A stretch of DNA of 40,800 nt from Egerieenecus sp048201975 (GCA_048201975.1 DBFBGQ010000167.1:1-40800); one strand, 5' to 3'; positions 33,156 through 40,800 are shown, counted from the stretch's first letter. Numbers and translations are program-made. Notes: a model not told the origin generated them from the letters alone.

Positions 33156-33165
33156 CTGAAAGCGC

Positions 33166-35559
33166 TTAACTGCGGATGATCGCGCCGTATTTGTCTGCGG
33201 CGGTCTTGAGAATCTTGTCCATGGCAGCGGATACCTCCTGCTCGGTGAGGGTGTGGTCCGCGCCCCGGAAGACGAAGGAGAAGGCCACGGACTTCATGTC
33301 CGCGCCCAGGGCGGCGCTGCGGTACACGTCGAAGAGCTTCACATCCTCCAGAATGGGGCCGGCGGCCTTGGCCATATCCGCCATCAGCGGGCCCACGGCG
33401 GTGGACTCGGCCATCACCAGGGACAGGTCCCGGCTCACGGCGGGATAGCGGGGCATGGGCTTCACCGCGCCCATGGGCTTGGAGAGTTCGGCGATGGTCT
33501 CCAGGCTCATCTCCGCCATGAGGGCCCGGGCGGGCATGTCGAATTGCTCCCGCACAGCGGGGTGCACTTCGCCCAGGGTGCACAGCACGGTTTCCCCTTG
33601 CACCAGGCGGGCGCAGCGGCCGGGATGATGGTAGGGCTCCCCGCCGGGCACGATGTCGTAGGCGATGCCCCGGTGGCGCAGCAGCTGCTCCACCGCCCCG
33701 CGCAGGGCGTAGAAGTCCGCGTCCTTGCCATAGATGCCCAGGCAGAGCATCTGGGTCTCGGTGGGCAGGCCCTCCTGGGTGGGATGCAGCGGATCGAACA
33801 CCGCCGCGGCCTCGTAGAGGCGGGCAGCCTCGTTGCCGTGGTTCATGTTCAGGGCCAGGGTTTTCAGCATGCCCGGCGCCATGGTGGAGCGCATGACGGA
33901 GGTATCCTCGCCCAGGGGGTTGCGGATCTGCAGGGGCTGCAGCCGCGGATCGCCGGCGGGCAGGTTCAGCTTTTCAATATCCCGCGGGCTGAGGAAGGAG
34001 AAGTTCATAATCTCATAATACCCCATGCCCTGCAGCTGCCCGGCCAGGTCATCCTTCAGGCGCATGCGGTCGCTGCGCCCGCCGGGGGTGGTTTCGCCCC
34101 GGAGCAAGGTGGAGGGGATGTTATCGTAGCCGTAGATGCGCAGCACTTCCTCGGAGAGGTCAGCCTCGCCTTCCACGTCCTGGCGGAAATCAGGCACCAC
34201 GGCGGAGATGTCGTCGCCCTGGCGCTTTACGTCGAAGTACAGCGCGGTGAGGATGCGCTCGATCTCCTCCGGGGGGATGTCCACGCCCGTGCGCTGGGCA
34301 ATGCGCCTGCAGGAGCCGGTGACCACCTGCCGCTGGGCGGGGTTGGGATACAGGTCGATGACGCCGCTGACCACGTCCCCGGCGTCCAGCTGATTGATCA
34401 GCTGGCAGGCGCGCTCCATGGCCTCCATGGCCGTTTTCACGGACACGCCCTTTTCAAACCGGCCGGAGGACTCGGTGCGGATGCCCAGGGCACGGCTGGT
34501 CACACGGGTGGCAGCCCGGTCGAACACCGCGCACTCAAACATCATGGTGTGGGTCTTTTCGGTGATTTCGCTCTCCTCGCCGCCCATGATGCCCGCCACG
34601 CAGGAGGGCTTGCGGGCGTCGCAGATCACCAGTTGGCCGGGGGTGAGGGCGTGGGCCTTGCCGTCCAGGGTGGTGATGTGCTCGCCCTCCGTGGCCCGGC
34701 GCACAATGATGTGATGGCCTTCCACCATGTCCAGGTCGAAGGCGTGCATGGGATGGCCGGTCTCCAGCATGACGAAGTTGGTGATATCCACCACGTTGTT
34801 GATGGAGCGCATGCCCGCCCCGTGCAGGTACTTGCGCAGCCACATGGGGGAGGGCCCCACACGGACGTCCTTGATGACCCGGGCCACGTAGCGGGGGCAC
34901 AAGTCAGGGTCCCGGACCTCCACCTGCACATAGTCATGGATATCCCCGCCGCACTCCTGCACGGTGATCTCCGGCTTATGGAAGGTGGAGCCGCAGGCCA
35001 CGGCAGTCTCCCGGGCCACGCCCCACACGCTCAGGCAATCGGGCCGGTTGGCCAGCACCTCGAAGTCCATCACCGTGTCGTCGATGCCCAGGATGGGCCG
35101 CACGTCCGCGCCCAGGGGATAATCCTCCTGGAAGATCAGCAGCCCCGCCGCGCCCACGGAGGGGTACAGCTCCACGGGCACGCCCAGCTCGTCGGAGGAG
35201 CAGAGCATGCCCTCGCTGGCCACGCCCCGCAGCTTGCCCTTCTTGATTTTCACGCCGCCGGGCAGCCGGGCGCCCACCTTGGCCACGGGGACCAGAATGC
35301 CCGCCTCGCAGTTGGGCGCGCCGCAGACGATCTGCAGGGGCGCCTCCTCGCCGATGTCCACGGTGGTGACGCGCAGGTGGTCGCTGTCGGGATGGGGAAC
35401 GCAGGTGAGCACCCGGCCCACCACCACGTTTTCCACCTCGGCGCCCAGGTTTTCATAACCCTCCACGCCGTCCCCGCACATGATCATGCGGTCCATATAC
35501 GCCTGGGGCTCCAGGGAAACGGGGGTATAGGCCCCGATCCATTGCATGGGAATCTTCAA
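33166..35559 (-). CDS. pheT: Phenylalanyl-tRNA synthetase beta subunit
   Basis: 797-residue PheRS beta subunit. Domains in order: N-terminal domain with the EMAP-like tRNA-binding fold (about 40-150, with QIVCGAPN), B3/B4 editing domain (about 200-400), B5 domain, the catalytic-like core, and the C-terminal anticodon-binding FDX-ACB domain (about 705-797, PMPRYPAVSRDLSLVM...). With PheS it charges tRNA-Phe as an (alpha-beta)2 tetramer. TTG at 35559, nine bases after AAGGAGG and starting MKIPMQWIG, is favoured over the upstream TTG at 35565, only three bases away. The gene follows pheS. Confidence 0.97.
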   Translation of the reverse strand: MKIPMQWIGAYTPVSLEPQAYMDRMIMCGDGVEGYENLGAEVENVVVGRVLTCVPHPDSDHLRVTTVDIGEEAPLQIVCGAPNCEAGILVPVAKVGARLPGGVKIKKGKLRGVASEGMLCSSDELGVPVELYPSVGAAGLLIFQEDYPLGADVRPILGIDDTVMDFEVLANRPDCLSVWGVARETAVACGSTFHKPEITVQECGGDIHDYVQVEVRDPDLCPRYVARVIKDVRVGPSPMWLRKYLHGAGMRSINNVVDITNFVMLETGHPMHAFDLDMVEGHHIIVRRATEGEHITTLDGKAHALTPGQLVICDARKPSCVAGIMGGEESEITEKTHTMMFECAVFDRAATRVTSRALGIRTESSGRFEKGVSVKTAMEAMERACQLINQLDAGDVVSGVIDLYPNPAQRQVVTGSCRRIAQRTGVDIPPEEIERILTALYFDVKRQGDDISAVVPDFRQDVEGEADLSEEVLRIYGYDNIPSTLLRGETTPGGRSDRMRLKDDLAGQLQGMGYYEIMNFSFLSPRDIEKLNLPAGDPRLQPLQIRNPLGEDTSVMRSTMAPGMLKTLALNMNHGNEAARLYEAAAVFDPLHPTQEGLPTETQMLCLGIYGKDADFYALRGAVEQLLRHRGIAYDIVPGGEPYHHPGRCARLVQGETVLCTLGEVHPAVREQFDMPARALMAEMSLETIAELSKPMGAVKPMPRYPAVSRDLSLVMAESTAVGPLMADMAKAAGPILEDVKLFDVYRSAALGADMKSVAFSFVFRGADHTLTEQEVSAAMDKILKTAADKYGAIIRS

Positions 35560-35620
35560 TGTCAAACGCCTCCTTGCGGCAGTAACAGTCTTTTTCTTTG
35601 GTCAGGGCGGGCCGCCGGGG

Positions 35621-36649
35621 TCACCGGAACTGGCCCAGGAAGCGCAGGTCGCCCTCGTAGAGCAGGCGCATGTCGGGGATGCTGTAGCGCTGCATGGCGA
35701 TGCGCTCCAGGCCGATGCCGAAGGCAAAGCCGGAGTAGACGCTGCTGTCGATGCCGCACATCTCCAACACCTTGGGGTTGACCATGCCGCCGCCCAGCAC
35801 CTCGATCCAGCCGGTGCCCTTGCACACCCGGCAGCCCTTGCCGTGGCAGGCCGCGCAGGTGAGGTCCACCTCGGTGGAGGGCTCGGTGAAGGGGAAGAAG
35901 CTGGGGCGGAAGCGGGTGGTGATGCCCTTGCCGTACAGCCGCTCCGCAAAGGCGTTCAGCGTGCCCCGCAGGTCGGCCATGGTCACATCCTTGTCCACCA
36001 CCAGCCCTTCCATTTGATGGAAAACAGGGCTGTGGGAGGCGTCCACCTCGTCGGCCCGGTACACACGGCCGGGGCAGATGACGCGGATGGGGGGCTTGCG
36101 GGTGAGCATGGTCCGCGCCTGCATGGGGGAGGTATGGGTGCGCAGCACCACGTTGTCGTCGATATAGAAGGTATCCTGGGCATCCCGGGCGGGATGGTTC
36201 TTGGGGATGTTCATCAGCTCGAAATTATAGTGGTCCAGCTCCACCTCGGGACCTTCCACCACCTCGAAGCCCATACCCGTGAAGCAGTCCACCATTTCGT
36301 TCATGCACAGGGTGATGGGATGGGCGCTGCCGCGGAGGGGCAAGGCGCTGGGCTGGGTCACGTCGATGGCTTCCCGGCGCAGGGCCGCCTCCTGCTCGAT
36401 GGCCTTGAACTCCTGCAGTTTCGCGTCCAGCATGGCGGTGAACGCTTCCCGGGCCTGGTTGATCAGCTGGCCCGCCTGGGGGCGCTCCTCGGGGGAGAGC
36501 TGGCCCATGCCGCGCAAGAGCGCCGTCAGCTCGCCCTTTTTGCCCAGCACCTTCACCCGCAGGTTTTCCAGCGCCTGGGTGCCGTCCAGGGCCTGCATTT
36601 CCTCGGCGACATGCTGGCGGATCTCGGCGATTTTTTCCTTCATATCCAT
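35621..36649 (-). CDS. pheS: Phenylalanyl-tRNA synthetase alpha subunit
   Basis: 342-residue catalytic subunit of PheRS, class II synthetase. The N-terminal coiled coil (about 1-85) is followed by the catalytic core. Motif 2 is around YRADEVDASHSPVFHQMEG and motif 3 near GFAFGIGLERIAMQRY, with the Arg that contacts ATP. The Cys-rich segment CAACHGKGCRVCKGTGW is the extra loop seen in many bacterial PheS. ATG at 36649 has AAGGAAGGAG nine bases upstream. Expression is governed by the T-box leader. Confidence 0.97.
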   Translation of the reverse strand: MDMKEKIAEIRQHVAEEMQALDGTQALENLRVKVLGKKGELTALLRGMGQLSPEERPQAGQLINQAREAFTAMLDAKLQEFKAIEQEAALRREAIDVTQPSALPLRGSAHPITLCMNEMVDCFTGMGFEVVEGPEVELDHYNFELMNIPKNHPARDAQDTFYIDDNVVLRTHTSPMQARTMLTRKPPIRVICPGRVYRADEVDASHSPVFHQMEGLVVDKDVTMADLRGTLNAFAERLYGKGITTRFRPSFFPFTEPSTEVDLTCAACHGKGCRVCKGTGWIEVLGGGMVNPKVLEMCGIDSSVYSGFAFGIGLERIAMQRYSIPDMRLLYEGDLRFLGQFR

Positions 36650-36683
36650 GGATGTCCGCTCCTTCCTTTGTTACGGGCGGCGG

Positions 36684-36723
36684 CAAAGAAAAAGCCCTCG
36701 TCCCCTTTGCATGGGACGAAGGC
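36684..36723 (-). terminator. T-box-controlled terminator before pheS
   Basis: Minus-strand stem of eleven pairs (GCCTTCGTCCC with GGGACGAGGGC) followed by CTTTTTCTTT. It directly follows the T-box sequence and is expected to form when tRNA-Phe is charged. Confidence 0.85.
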
Positions 36724-36952
36724 GTACTGCCGCGTGTTACCACCCAATTTCCGCACGGGAGCCAATGGCTCTGATGCGCTCGATGCCTTTCACGGGGCCG
36801 AATCGTCGCCGCCTAGTAGGCCGTGCCTTTCAGCGGCGCAGCTCGGGAGGGAATTTCCTGCGCTCCGCCGGGCGGCTCGCACCAAGCGCCGCCCTCTCTT
36901 GGGGCCGGAGGGGAATGCAGGCGTTGTTCTCCGTCATCGCCTTTGCTGGTAT
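36684..36952 (-). ncRNA. T-box leader controlling pheST (tRNA-Phe)
   Basis: The long leader of pheS has T-box landmarks on the minus strand: the AAGAGAG bulge region, GCTTGGTGCG, a specifier-loop sequence GGAAATTCCC with UUC at 36853-36851, and the conserved T-box GGGTGGTAACACGCG (36745-36731). The UGGU in the T-box can pair with the ACCA end of uncharged tRNA-Phe. UUC is a Phe codon, which agrees with the gene controlled. Uncharged tRNA-Phe should promote antitermination. Confidence 0.9.
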
Positions 36953-36958
36953 AGCGGG

Positions 36959-36987
36959 ATTATAGCACGATCCCGCGCCCTTGTCAA
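36959..36987 (-). promoter_or_regulatory. Promoter of the pheST T-box transcript
   Basis: Consensus TTGACA (36982-36987) and TATAAT (36959-36964) on the minus strand with exactly 17 bases between. Among the strongest promoters in the window. Confidence 0.92.
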
Positions 36988-37017
36988 AGGGGAAAAACCG
37001 CGTTTCTTTCCTTCGGC

Positions 37018-37046
37018 TTGTGGGATGGCGCCGGATGTGGTACAAT
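37018..37046 (+). promoter_or_regulatory. Promoter of the DEAD-box helicase gene
   Basis: TTGTGG (37018-37023) and TACAAT (37041-37046), 17-base spacer, about 55 bases before the ATG at 37102. It is divergent from the pheST promoter. Confidence 0.7.
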
Positions 37047-37101
37047 ACCGACTTGGCGCCCCTGGCGCAAAAAACTTTAGAACAGGAAAGTAAGAAAAAA
37101 C

Positions 37102-38511
37102 ATGACGTTTGCATCCATGCACCTGATGCCCCAGCTGCTGCAGGCCGTGGCCAAGAGCGGCTATGCGCAGCCCACGCCCATCCAGGCGGCCACCATTCCC
37201 CTGGTGCTGTTCGGCAGGGACGTGCTGGGCTGCGCCCAGACGGGCACCGGAAAAACCGCGGCCTTCGCCCTGCCCATTTTGCAAAACCTGTCCCGCCGTT
37301 CGGTCCGCCCCAGCGATCCCCGGCCCATCCGCGCCCTGATTCTCACCCCCACCCGGGAGCTGGCCCAGCAGATTCAGGATAATTTCGCGGCCTATGGCAA
37401 GCAGCTGGCGCTGCATTCCTGCGTGCTCTTCGGCGGGGTGAACCAGAACGCCCAGGTGGAGGCCCTGCACCGGGGCGCAGACATCGTGGTGGCCTGCCCC
37501 GGCCGCCTGATGGACCTGATGAACCAGGGGTACGTGCGCCTGGATGATGTGGAAACCTTTGTGCTGGACGAGGCGGACCGCATGCTGGACATGGGCTTTA
37601 TCCATGACGTGCGGCGCATCGCCGCCAAGCTCCCGCCCAAGCATCAGACGCTGCTGTTTTCCGCCACCATGCCCTCGGAAGTGGAAGCCCTGGCCATGCA
37701 GCTGTTGCACAACCCCGAAACGGTGAAGGTGGACCCGGTTTCCTCCCCGGTGGAGGCCATTGAGCAAACCCTGTATTATGTGGACAAGGCCAACAAGAAG
37801 CATCTGCTGGCCCAGCTGCTTCGCGATCCCCAGGTGGAGAACGCTCTGGTGTTTTCACGCACCCGCCACGGGGCGGACCGCATCGTTCGGGATCTGGCCA
37901 GGGCGGGTATCCCCGCCGCGGCCATTCACGGGGACAAGAGTCAAAATGCCCGTCAGGCAGCCCTGGACAGCTTCAAGCGCGGGGACAGCAAGGTGCTGGT
38001 GGCCACGGACATCGCCGCCCGGGGCATCGACATCGCCGGGCTCAGCCATGTGTTCAACTACGACCTGCCCAACGAGCCCGAGGCCTACGTGCACCGTATC
38101 GGCCGCACGGGCCGGGCCGGACGCGCCGGCAAGGCCATCAGCTTCTGCTGCATCGACGAGGTGAAGCAGCTGGGGCAGATCGAGAAACTCATTCGCCGCC
38201 GCCTCCCCGTCCAGGAGAGCGACTGGCCCATGGAGATTACCACACCCTCCGAGCCCAAACCCCGTCAGCCCCGCCCGGCCAGCGTGGACCGCCAGGGCAA
38301 CGGGGTCCCCGCCAAGCCCGCCCGGGCGCAGCAGACGCCTAAGCTCCCCGCCCTGTCCAAGCCGCCCAGGGGCGGGCAGCCCATCGCCATCGGCAAGGAT
38401 GGGCGCATACGCCCCGCCGGGCCCAAGCAGCAAGGTTCGGCTCAGCGCCCCCAGGGCAAGCAGGCGCTGGCCCAGCCCGTGCAGCGGGTGAACCGCCACC
38501 GGCGTGGCTGA
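37102..38511 (+). CDS. DEAD-box RNA helicase, RhlE-like
   Basis: 469-residue ATP-dependent RNA helicase. Motifs in order: Q motif region (GYAQPTPIQ), Walker A AQTGTGKT (45-52), PTRELAQQI, DEAD at about 154-157 (VLDEADRML), SAT, then the second domain with VATDIAARGIDI and HRIGRTGRAG. The last hundred residues are a Pro/Arg/Gln/Lys-rich disordered tail (from about 375), typical of RNA-contacting tails in RhlE-like helicases. It remodels RNA in ribosome assembly or decay. ATG at 37102 has only a modest AGGAAAG ribosome site eleven bases upstream. It is monocistronic, with A-tracts following. Confidence 0.93.
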   Translation: MTFASMHLMPQLLQAVAKSGYAQPTPIQAATIPLVLFGRDVLGCAQTGTGKTAAFALPILQNLSRRSVRPSDPRPIRALILTPTRELAQQIQDNFAAYGKQLALHSCVLFGGVNQNAQVEALHRGADIVVACPGRLMDLMNQGYVRLDDVETFVLDEADRMLDMGFIHDVRRIAAKLPPKHQTLLFSATMPSEVEALAMQLLHNPETVKVDPVSSPVEAIEQTLYYVDKANKKHLLAQLLRDPQVENALVFSRTRHGADRIVRDLARAGIPAAAIHGDKSQNARQAALDSFKRGDSKVLVATDIAARGIDIAGLSHVFNYDLPNEPEAYVHRIGRTGRAGRAGKAISFCCIDEVKQLGQIEKLIRRRLPVQESDWPMEITTPSEPKPRQPRPASVDRQGNGVPAKPARAQQTPKLPALSKPPRGGQPIAIGKDGRIRPAGPKQQGSAQRPQGKQALAQPVQRVNRHRRG

Positions 38512-38519
38512 CCCAGGCG

Positions 38520-38564
38520 AAAAAATACAGAAATTTCCATAAAAACAGAAAAAACGACGAAAAA
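38520..38564 (+). promoter_or_regulatory. Phased A-tracts upstream of the xpt promoter
   Basis: Five A/T runs (centres near 38522, 38533, 38543, 38551 and 38562) repeat about every ten bases in otherwise G+C-rich DNA, ending five bases before the -35 box. Such phasing gives bent DNA and can act as an UP element for RNA polymerase. No hairpin terminator for the helicase gene was found here. Confidence 0.6.
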
Positions 38565-38568
38565 GCCC

Positions 38569-38597
38569 TTGCGCAGTTCGGAGAAATGCAGTACAAT
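38569..38597 (+). promoter_or_regulatory. Promoter of the xpt-BMP pair
   Basis: TTGCGC (38569-38574) and TACAAT (38592-38597), 17-base spacer, about 45 bases before the xpt ATG. The leader is too short for a purine riboswitch. Confidence 0.82.
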
Positions 38598-38641
38598 AGA
38601 GCCGTATTCCCTATGAATGTTCGTGTTTTCGAGGTGGAAGC

Positions 38642-39220
38642 ATGGAGGCGCTGAAGGAAGCCATTCGCCGGGAAGGCGTGGGAATCGGCTCCGACATTGT
38701 CAAGGTGGACGGTTTTCTGAACCATCGCATCGACGTGGCCCTGTCCACCCAAATGGGGCAGGCGTTTTATGAGGCGTTCCGGGACCAGCAGGTGGACTGC
38801 ATCCTGACGGTGGAGGCCAGCGGCATCGCGGTGGCCATCACCACGGCGCAGGCTTTCGGCGGCATCCCGGTGATCTTCGCCAAAAAGGGCGATCACCGCA
38901 ACGTGGGTCCGGACGTATACACCGCCCAGGTGTACTCCTTCACCCACAAGCAGATGAACACCGTCCGGGTCAGCCGCAAATACCTGCAAAAGGGCATGCG
39001 GGTGCTGATCATCGACGATTTTCTGGCCAACGGAGAGGCCATCCAGGGGCTGCGGGACATTCTGCGCCAGGCCGGGTGCGAGCTGGTGGGCGCGGGCGTC
39101 TGCGTGGAGAAGGGCTTTCAGCCCGGGGGCGACAAGCTCCGGGCGGAGGGCGTCAAGGTCGTGTCCTTAGCAATCGTGGACGCCATTGAGGATGGAAACA
39201 TCCGCCTGCGGGACGATTGA
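38642..39220 (+). CDS. xpt: Xanthine phosphoribosyltransferase
   Basis: 192-residue type I phosphoribosyltransferase that turns xanthine and PRPP into XMP. It has the Xpt-type N-terminal SDIVKVDGFLNHRID, the TVEASGIAVA loop and the PRPP-binding motif VLIIDDFLANGEAI, and lies near the usual Xpt length. ATG at 38642 follows GAGGTGG. It is followed at 53 bases by the BMP binding-protein gene, which fits purine salvage. Unlike many Firmicute xpt genes it has no room for a purine riboswitch leader. Confidence 0.95.
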   Translation: MEALKEAIRREGVGIGSDIVKVDGFLNHRIDVALSTQMGQAFYEAFRDQQVDCILTVEASGIAVAITTAQAFGGIPVIFAKKGDHRNVGPDVYTAQVYSFTHKQMNTVRVSRKYLQKGMRVLIIDDFLANGEAIQGLRDILRQAGCELVGAGVCVEKGFQPGGDKLRAEGVKVVSLAIVDAIEDGNIRLRDD

Positions 39221-39272
39221 TCAAGGAATATTTTTTCAACACCTGCGGAACGAAAGCGGAGGAGAAGAAAAC

Positions 39273-40409
39273 ATGAAAAAGGTGCTTGCTTGGGTTCTCT
39301 GCCTGATGCTGACCCTGGGTATGGTCGGCGCCGCCAGCGCGGAATTCGCGCCCGTGGCCAAGGAAGACGTGAAGGTGGGCTTCATCTTCATCGGCGACGT
39401 GAGCGACAAGGGCTATACCTACGCCCATTATCAGGGCCTGCTGGCCATGCAGGAAGCCCTGGGGCTCACCGACGACCAGATCATCATCAAGACCAACGTG
39501 CCGGAAGACAGCGCCTGCGACGCCGCCATGCTGGAGCTGATCGAGGCGGGCTGCCAGATCATCTTCGGCAACTCCTACGGCTACATGAACTACATGGCGG
39601 AAATGGCGGAGGAGTATCCCGAGGTCATCTTCTCCCACTGCTCCGGCTATATGAGCAACGACGTGAACTTCAACAACTACTTCGGCGCCATCTATCAGGC
39701 CCGGTACCTGTCCGGCATTGCCGCGGGCATGAAGACCCAGACCAACAAGATCGGCTTTGTGGCCGCCATGCAGACCCCCGAGGTCATCGGCGGCTTCGAT
39801 GCCTTCGCCCTGGGCGTGCAGAGCGTGAACCCCGACGCGGTGGTCTACGTGAAGTACACCAACAGCTGGTATGACGCCACCCTGGAGCGGCAGACCGCCG
39901 ACGCCCTGCTGGATATGGGCTGCGACGTGATCGCCCAGCACTGCGACACCGCCAACCCTCAAATTGCCGCCCAGGAACGGGGCGTGTGGGGCTGCGGCTA
40001 CAACGCCGACATGAGCGTGGACGCCCCCGAAGCGCACCTGACCGCTCCCGTGTGGAACTGGGGCGCCGTGTATACCATGGAGGTGCAGGAGGTCATCGAT
40101 GGCACCTGGAAGCCTGAAAAGATCTTCCTGACCATGGCCGACGGCCTGGTGGACCTCTCTCCCCTGAGCAAGAACTGCGCCGAGGGCACCGCCGAAGCCA
40201 TCGAAGCCGCCCGGGAAAAGATCCTCTCCGGCGAGTTCGACGTGTTTGAAGGCCCGCTCTACGACAACCAGGGCAACCAGATCCTGGACGAGAACAGCTG
40301 CTTCGTGGCCGACATCGAGGGCACCAGCGCCAAGGCCGGCGAGCCCATTACCCCCGCCTTCATCGCCGGGGAGCTCACCTTCGTTGTCCAGGGCGTGGAG
40401 ATCCAGTAA
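39273..40409 (+). CDS. BMP-family substrate-binding protein (nucleoside-type ABC importer)
   Basis: 378-residue extracytoplasmic binding protein of the BMP/PnrA/Med group, whose characterised members bind purine nucleosides. A signal peptide (about 1-24, ending ASA-E) is followed by the mature part starting with KVGFIFIGDVSDKGYTYAH, with NSYGYMNYM and GFVAAMQTPEV further on. The signal has no lipobox Cys, unusual for a Gram-positive binding protein. ATG at 39273 has a GGAGGAG site; the frame opens at 39186 but not as a plausible start. No ATPase or permease gene follows, and a terminator does. Pairing with xpt suggests purine uptake. Confidence 0.9.
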   Translation: MKKVLAWVLCLMLTLGMVGAASAEFAPVAKEDVKVGFIFIGDVSDKGYTYAHYQGLLAMQEALGLTDDQIIIKTNVPEDSACDAAMLELIEAGCQIIFGNSYGYMNYMAEMAEEYPEVIFSHCSGYMSNDVNFNNYFGAIYQARYLSGIAAGMKTQTNKIGFVAAMQTPEVIGGFDAFALGVQSVNPDAVVYVKYTNSWYDATLERQTADALLDMGCDVIAQHCDTANPQIAAQERGVWGCGYNADMSVDAPEAHLTAPVWNWGAVYTMEVQEVIDGTWKPEKIFLTMADGLVDLSPLSKNCAEGTAEAIEAAREKILSGEFDVFEGPLYDNQGNQILDENSCFVADIEGTSAKAGEPITPAFIAGELTFVVQGVEIQ

Positions 40410-40516
40410 CGCTCCCGGACAACGGCAACCGGCGGCTCTGCGCATGGCAGCCCGGAAATAGCAGGCTTTTTGCCCTGCATGGTGAACTGCTAAAACAATA
40501 GACCGTGAAATCAATT

Positions 40517-40570
40517 CCCCTCCTGTCGCAGCCTTGAGCAAGTCAAAGCTACAGCAGGAGGGGCCTTTTT
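40517..40570 (+). terminator. Terminator after the BMP gene
   Basis: Stem CCCCTCCTG (40517-40525) with CAGGAGGGG (40555-40563), followed by CCTTTTT. The long loop contains a second small hairpin (AGCCTTGA with TCAAAGCT). It ends the xpt-BMP transcript. Confidence 0.88.
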
Positions 40571-40623
40571 GTCCGCGCAGGTCTGGACATCCATCATGCT
40601 TCCATCCTGTGGCGCAGAAACGA

Positions 40624-40654
40624 CAAAATCCGAACCGCGAAGGTTCGGATTTTG
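40624..40654. terminator. Possible bidirectional terminator hairpin
   Basis: Perfect 13-bp inverted repeat CAAAATCCGAACC / GGTTCGGATTTTG with a five-base loop. The A4 and T4 runs lie inside the stem ends, and no long T-tract follows. It sits just downstream of the possible minus-strand gene end at 40705. Confidence 0.55.
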
Positions 40655-40693
40655 CCGTAATGCGGAATGACCGCGAAAACAATACAATTCGGG

Positions 40694-40795
40694 GCTTTCG
40701 TTTTTTAGTCGAGCTTTCGTTTGGAATTTGGTGCAGTTGGGTGCAAAGTGGGTGCAAAACTCGAAGAATTTGGTGCACCCACAGCTTTCGTTTTG
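40694..40795. repeat. Short repeats at the window end
   Basis: GGTGCA occurs at 40730, 40740, 40751 and 40772, roughly one DNA turn apart or a multiple of it. GCTTTCGTTT-like copies begin at 40694, 40713 and 40784. The stretch is visibly A+T-richer than the rest of the window. Confidence 0.6.
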
Positions 40796-40800
40796 CTGTT
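40705..40800 (-). CDS. Possible C-terminal end of a minus-strand gene, cut by window edge
   Basis: An open frame enters from the right edge and runs 31 codons to TAA at 40705-40707. It ends in a Ser/Pro/Thr-rich, basic tail (FAPTLHPTAPNSKRKLD). Similar AP-rich tails occur in some clostridial site-specific integrases, but this is a weak resemblance. The repeats themselves could produce such a frame by chance. Confidence 0.3.
   Translation of the reverse strand, partial: NSKTKAVGAPNSSSFAPTLHPTAPNSKRKLD

Larger units (their letters stand above)
32800..33165 (-). other. 366-base intergenic region before the sensor kinase
   Basis: From right to left on the minus strand it holds the pheST terminator, an A/T-rich patch, a 21-bp-spaced direct repeat, a promoter and an approximately 180-base untranslated leader. 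The leader contains a possible 33-codon frame (32839-32940, GTG start) with only a weak ribosome site. No known structured RNA was recognised in it. Confidence 0.5.

Noticed and set aside
33253..35781. Plus-strand open frame of 842 codons opposite pheT
   Set aside because: Antisense shadow of a well-supported synthetase gene with biased His/Gly/Ala content.
38598..38641. Purine riboswitch before xpt
   Set aside because: Only about 45 bases separate the -10 box from the start codon, and no purine-aptamer core is present.
39153..40778. Minus-strand open frame of 541 codons opposite the BMP gene
   Set aside because: It covers a real plus-strand gene and its terminator. A different frame near 40705-40800 is the only minus-strand reading there that I consider possible.

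Overview
This is high-G+C DNA packed with housekeeping genes. The gene set and order fit an anaerobic Firmicute of the class Clostridia, probably gut-associated. The pointers are zapA next to a U32 peptidase and mutS2, a pyrC-pyrK-pyrD-pyrF cluster with an electron-transfer type (PyrK-dependent) dihydroorotate dehydrogenase, HemZ, PepV, a T-box on pheST, four radical SAM enzymes, a GHKL sensor kinase and strong AAGGAGG ribosome binding sites. The order within Clostridia cannot be fixed from this window. No rRNA, tRNA, CRISPR array, insertion sequence or phage structural gene was seen.

Layout. 1-6240 (minus): ppiB, zapA, U32 peptidase, mutS2 and a response regulator cut by the window edge, with one clear promoter upstream of ppiB. 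6279-14203 (minus): one long run from a promoter before pyrC through pyrC, pyrK, pyrD, pyrF, a metallo-beta-lactamase-fold hydrolase, hemZ, an unknown secreted or anchored protein and a DUF2142 membrane protein; most junctions overlap or are very short. 14234-16240 (plus): a PflX-like radical SAM protein and a CorA transporter, ending at a perfect 17-bp terminator. 16296-19736 (minus): an isolated DUF6259-like glycosidase and a CaCA cation antiporter whose leader carries a yybP-ykoY manganese riboswitch with a mutually exclusive terminator. 19792-24655 (minus): membrane protein, rsuA, RsmC-like methyltransferase, MalY-type lyase and pepV.

24650-26785 (plus): a DUF4080 radical SAM protein coupled to a 98-residue membrane protein. 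Its promoter shares a palindromic -35 box with the divergent operon. 26806-30163 (minus): MATE exporter, MarR regulator and phospholipase D-family protein behind a promoter with two tandem operator-like palindromes. 30246-31436 (plus): an anaerobic sulfatase maturase-like SPASM protein. 31468-33050 (minus): an orphan GHKL kinase with a direct-repeat-bearing promoter. 33108-36987 (minus): pheS-pheT under a Phe T-box. 37018-40570 (plus): a DEAD-box helicase, then xpt and a BMP-family binding protein (purine salvage and uptake). The last 150 bases are A+T-richer and repeat-rich and may hold the end of another gene on the minus strand.

The most informative regulatory elements are the manganese riboswitch, which suggests that the antiporter exports Mn2+, the shared -35 divergent promoter, the tandem operators before the MATE operon, and the 21-bp-spaced repeats before the orphan kinase. 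Nothing here amounts to a clearly new multi-gene system. The findings are mainly regulatory architecture and genes of unassigned role.
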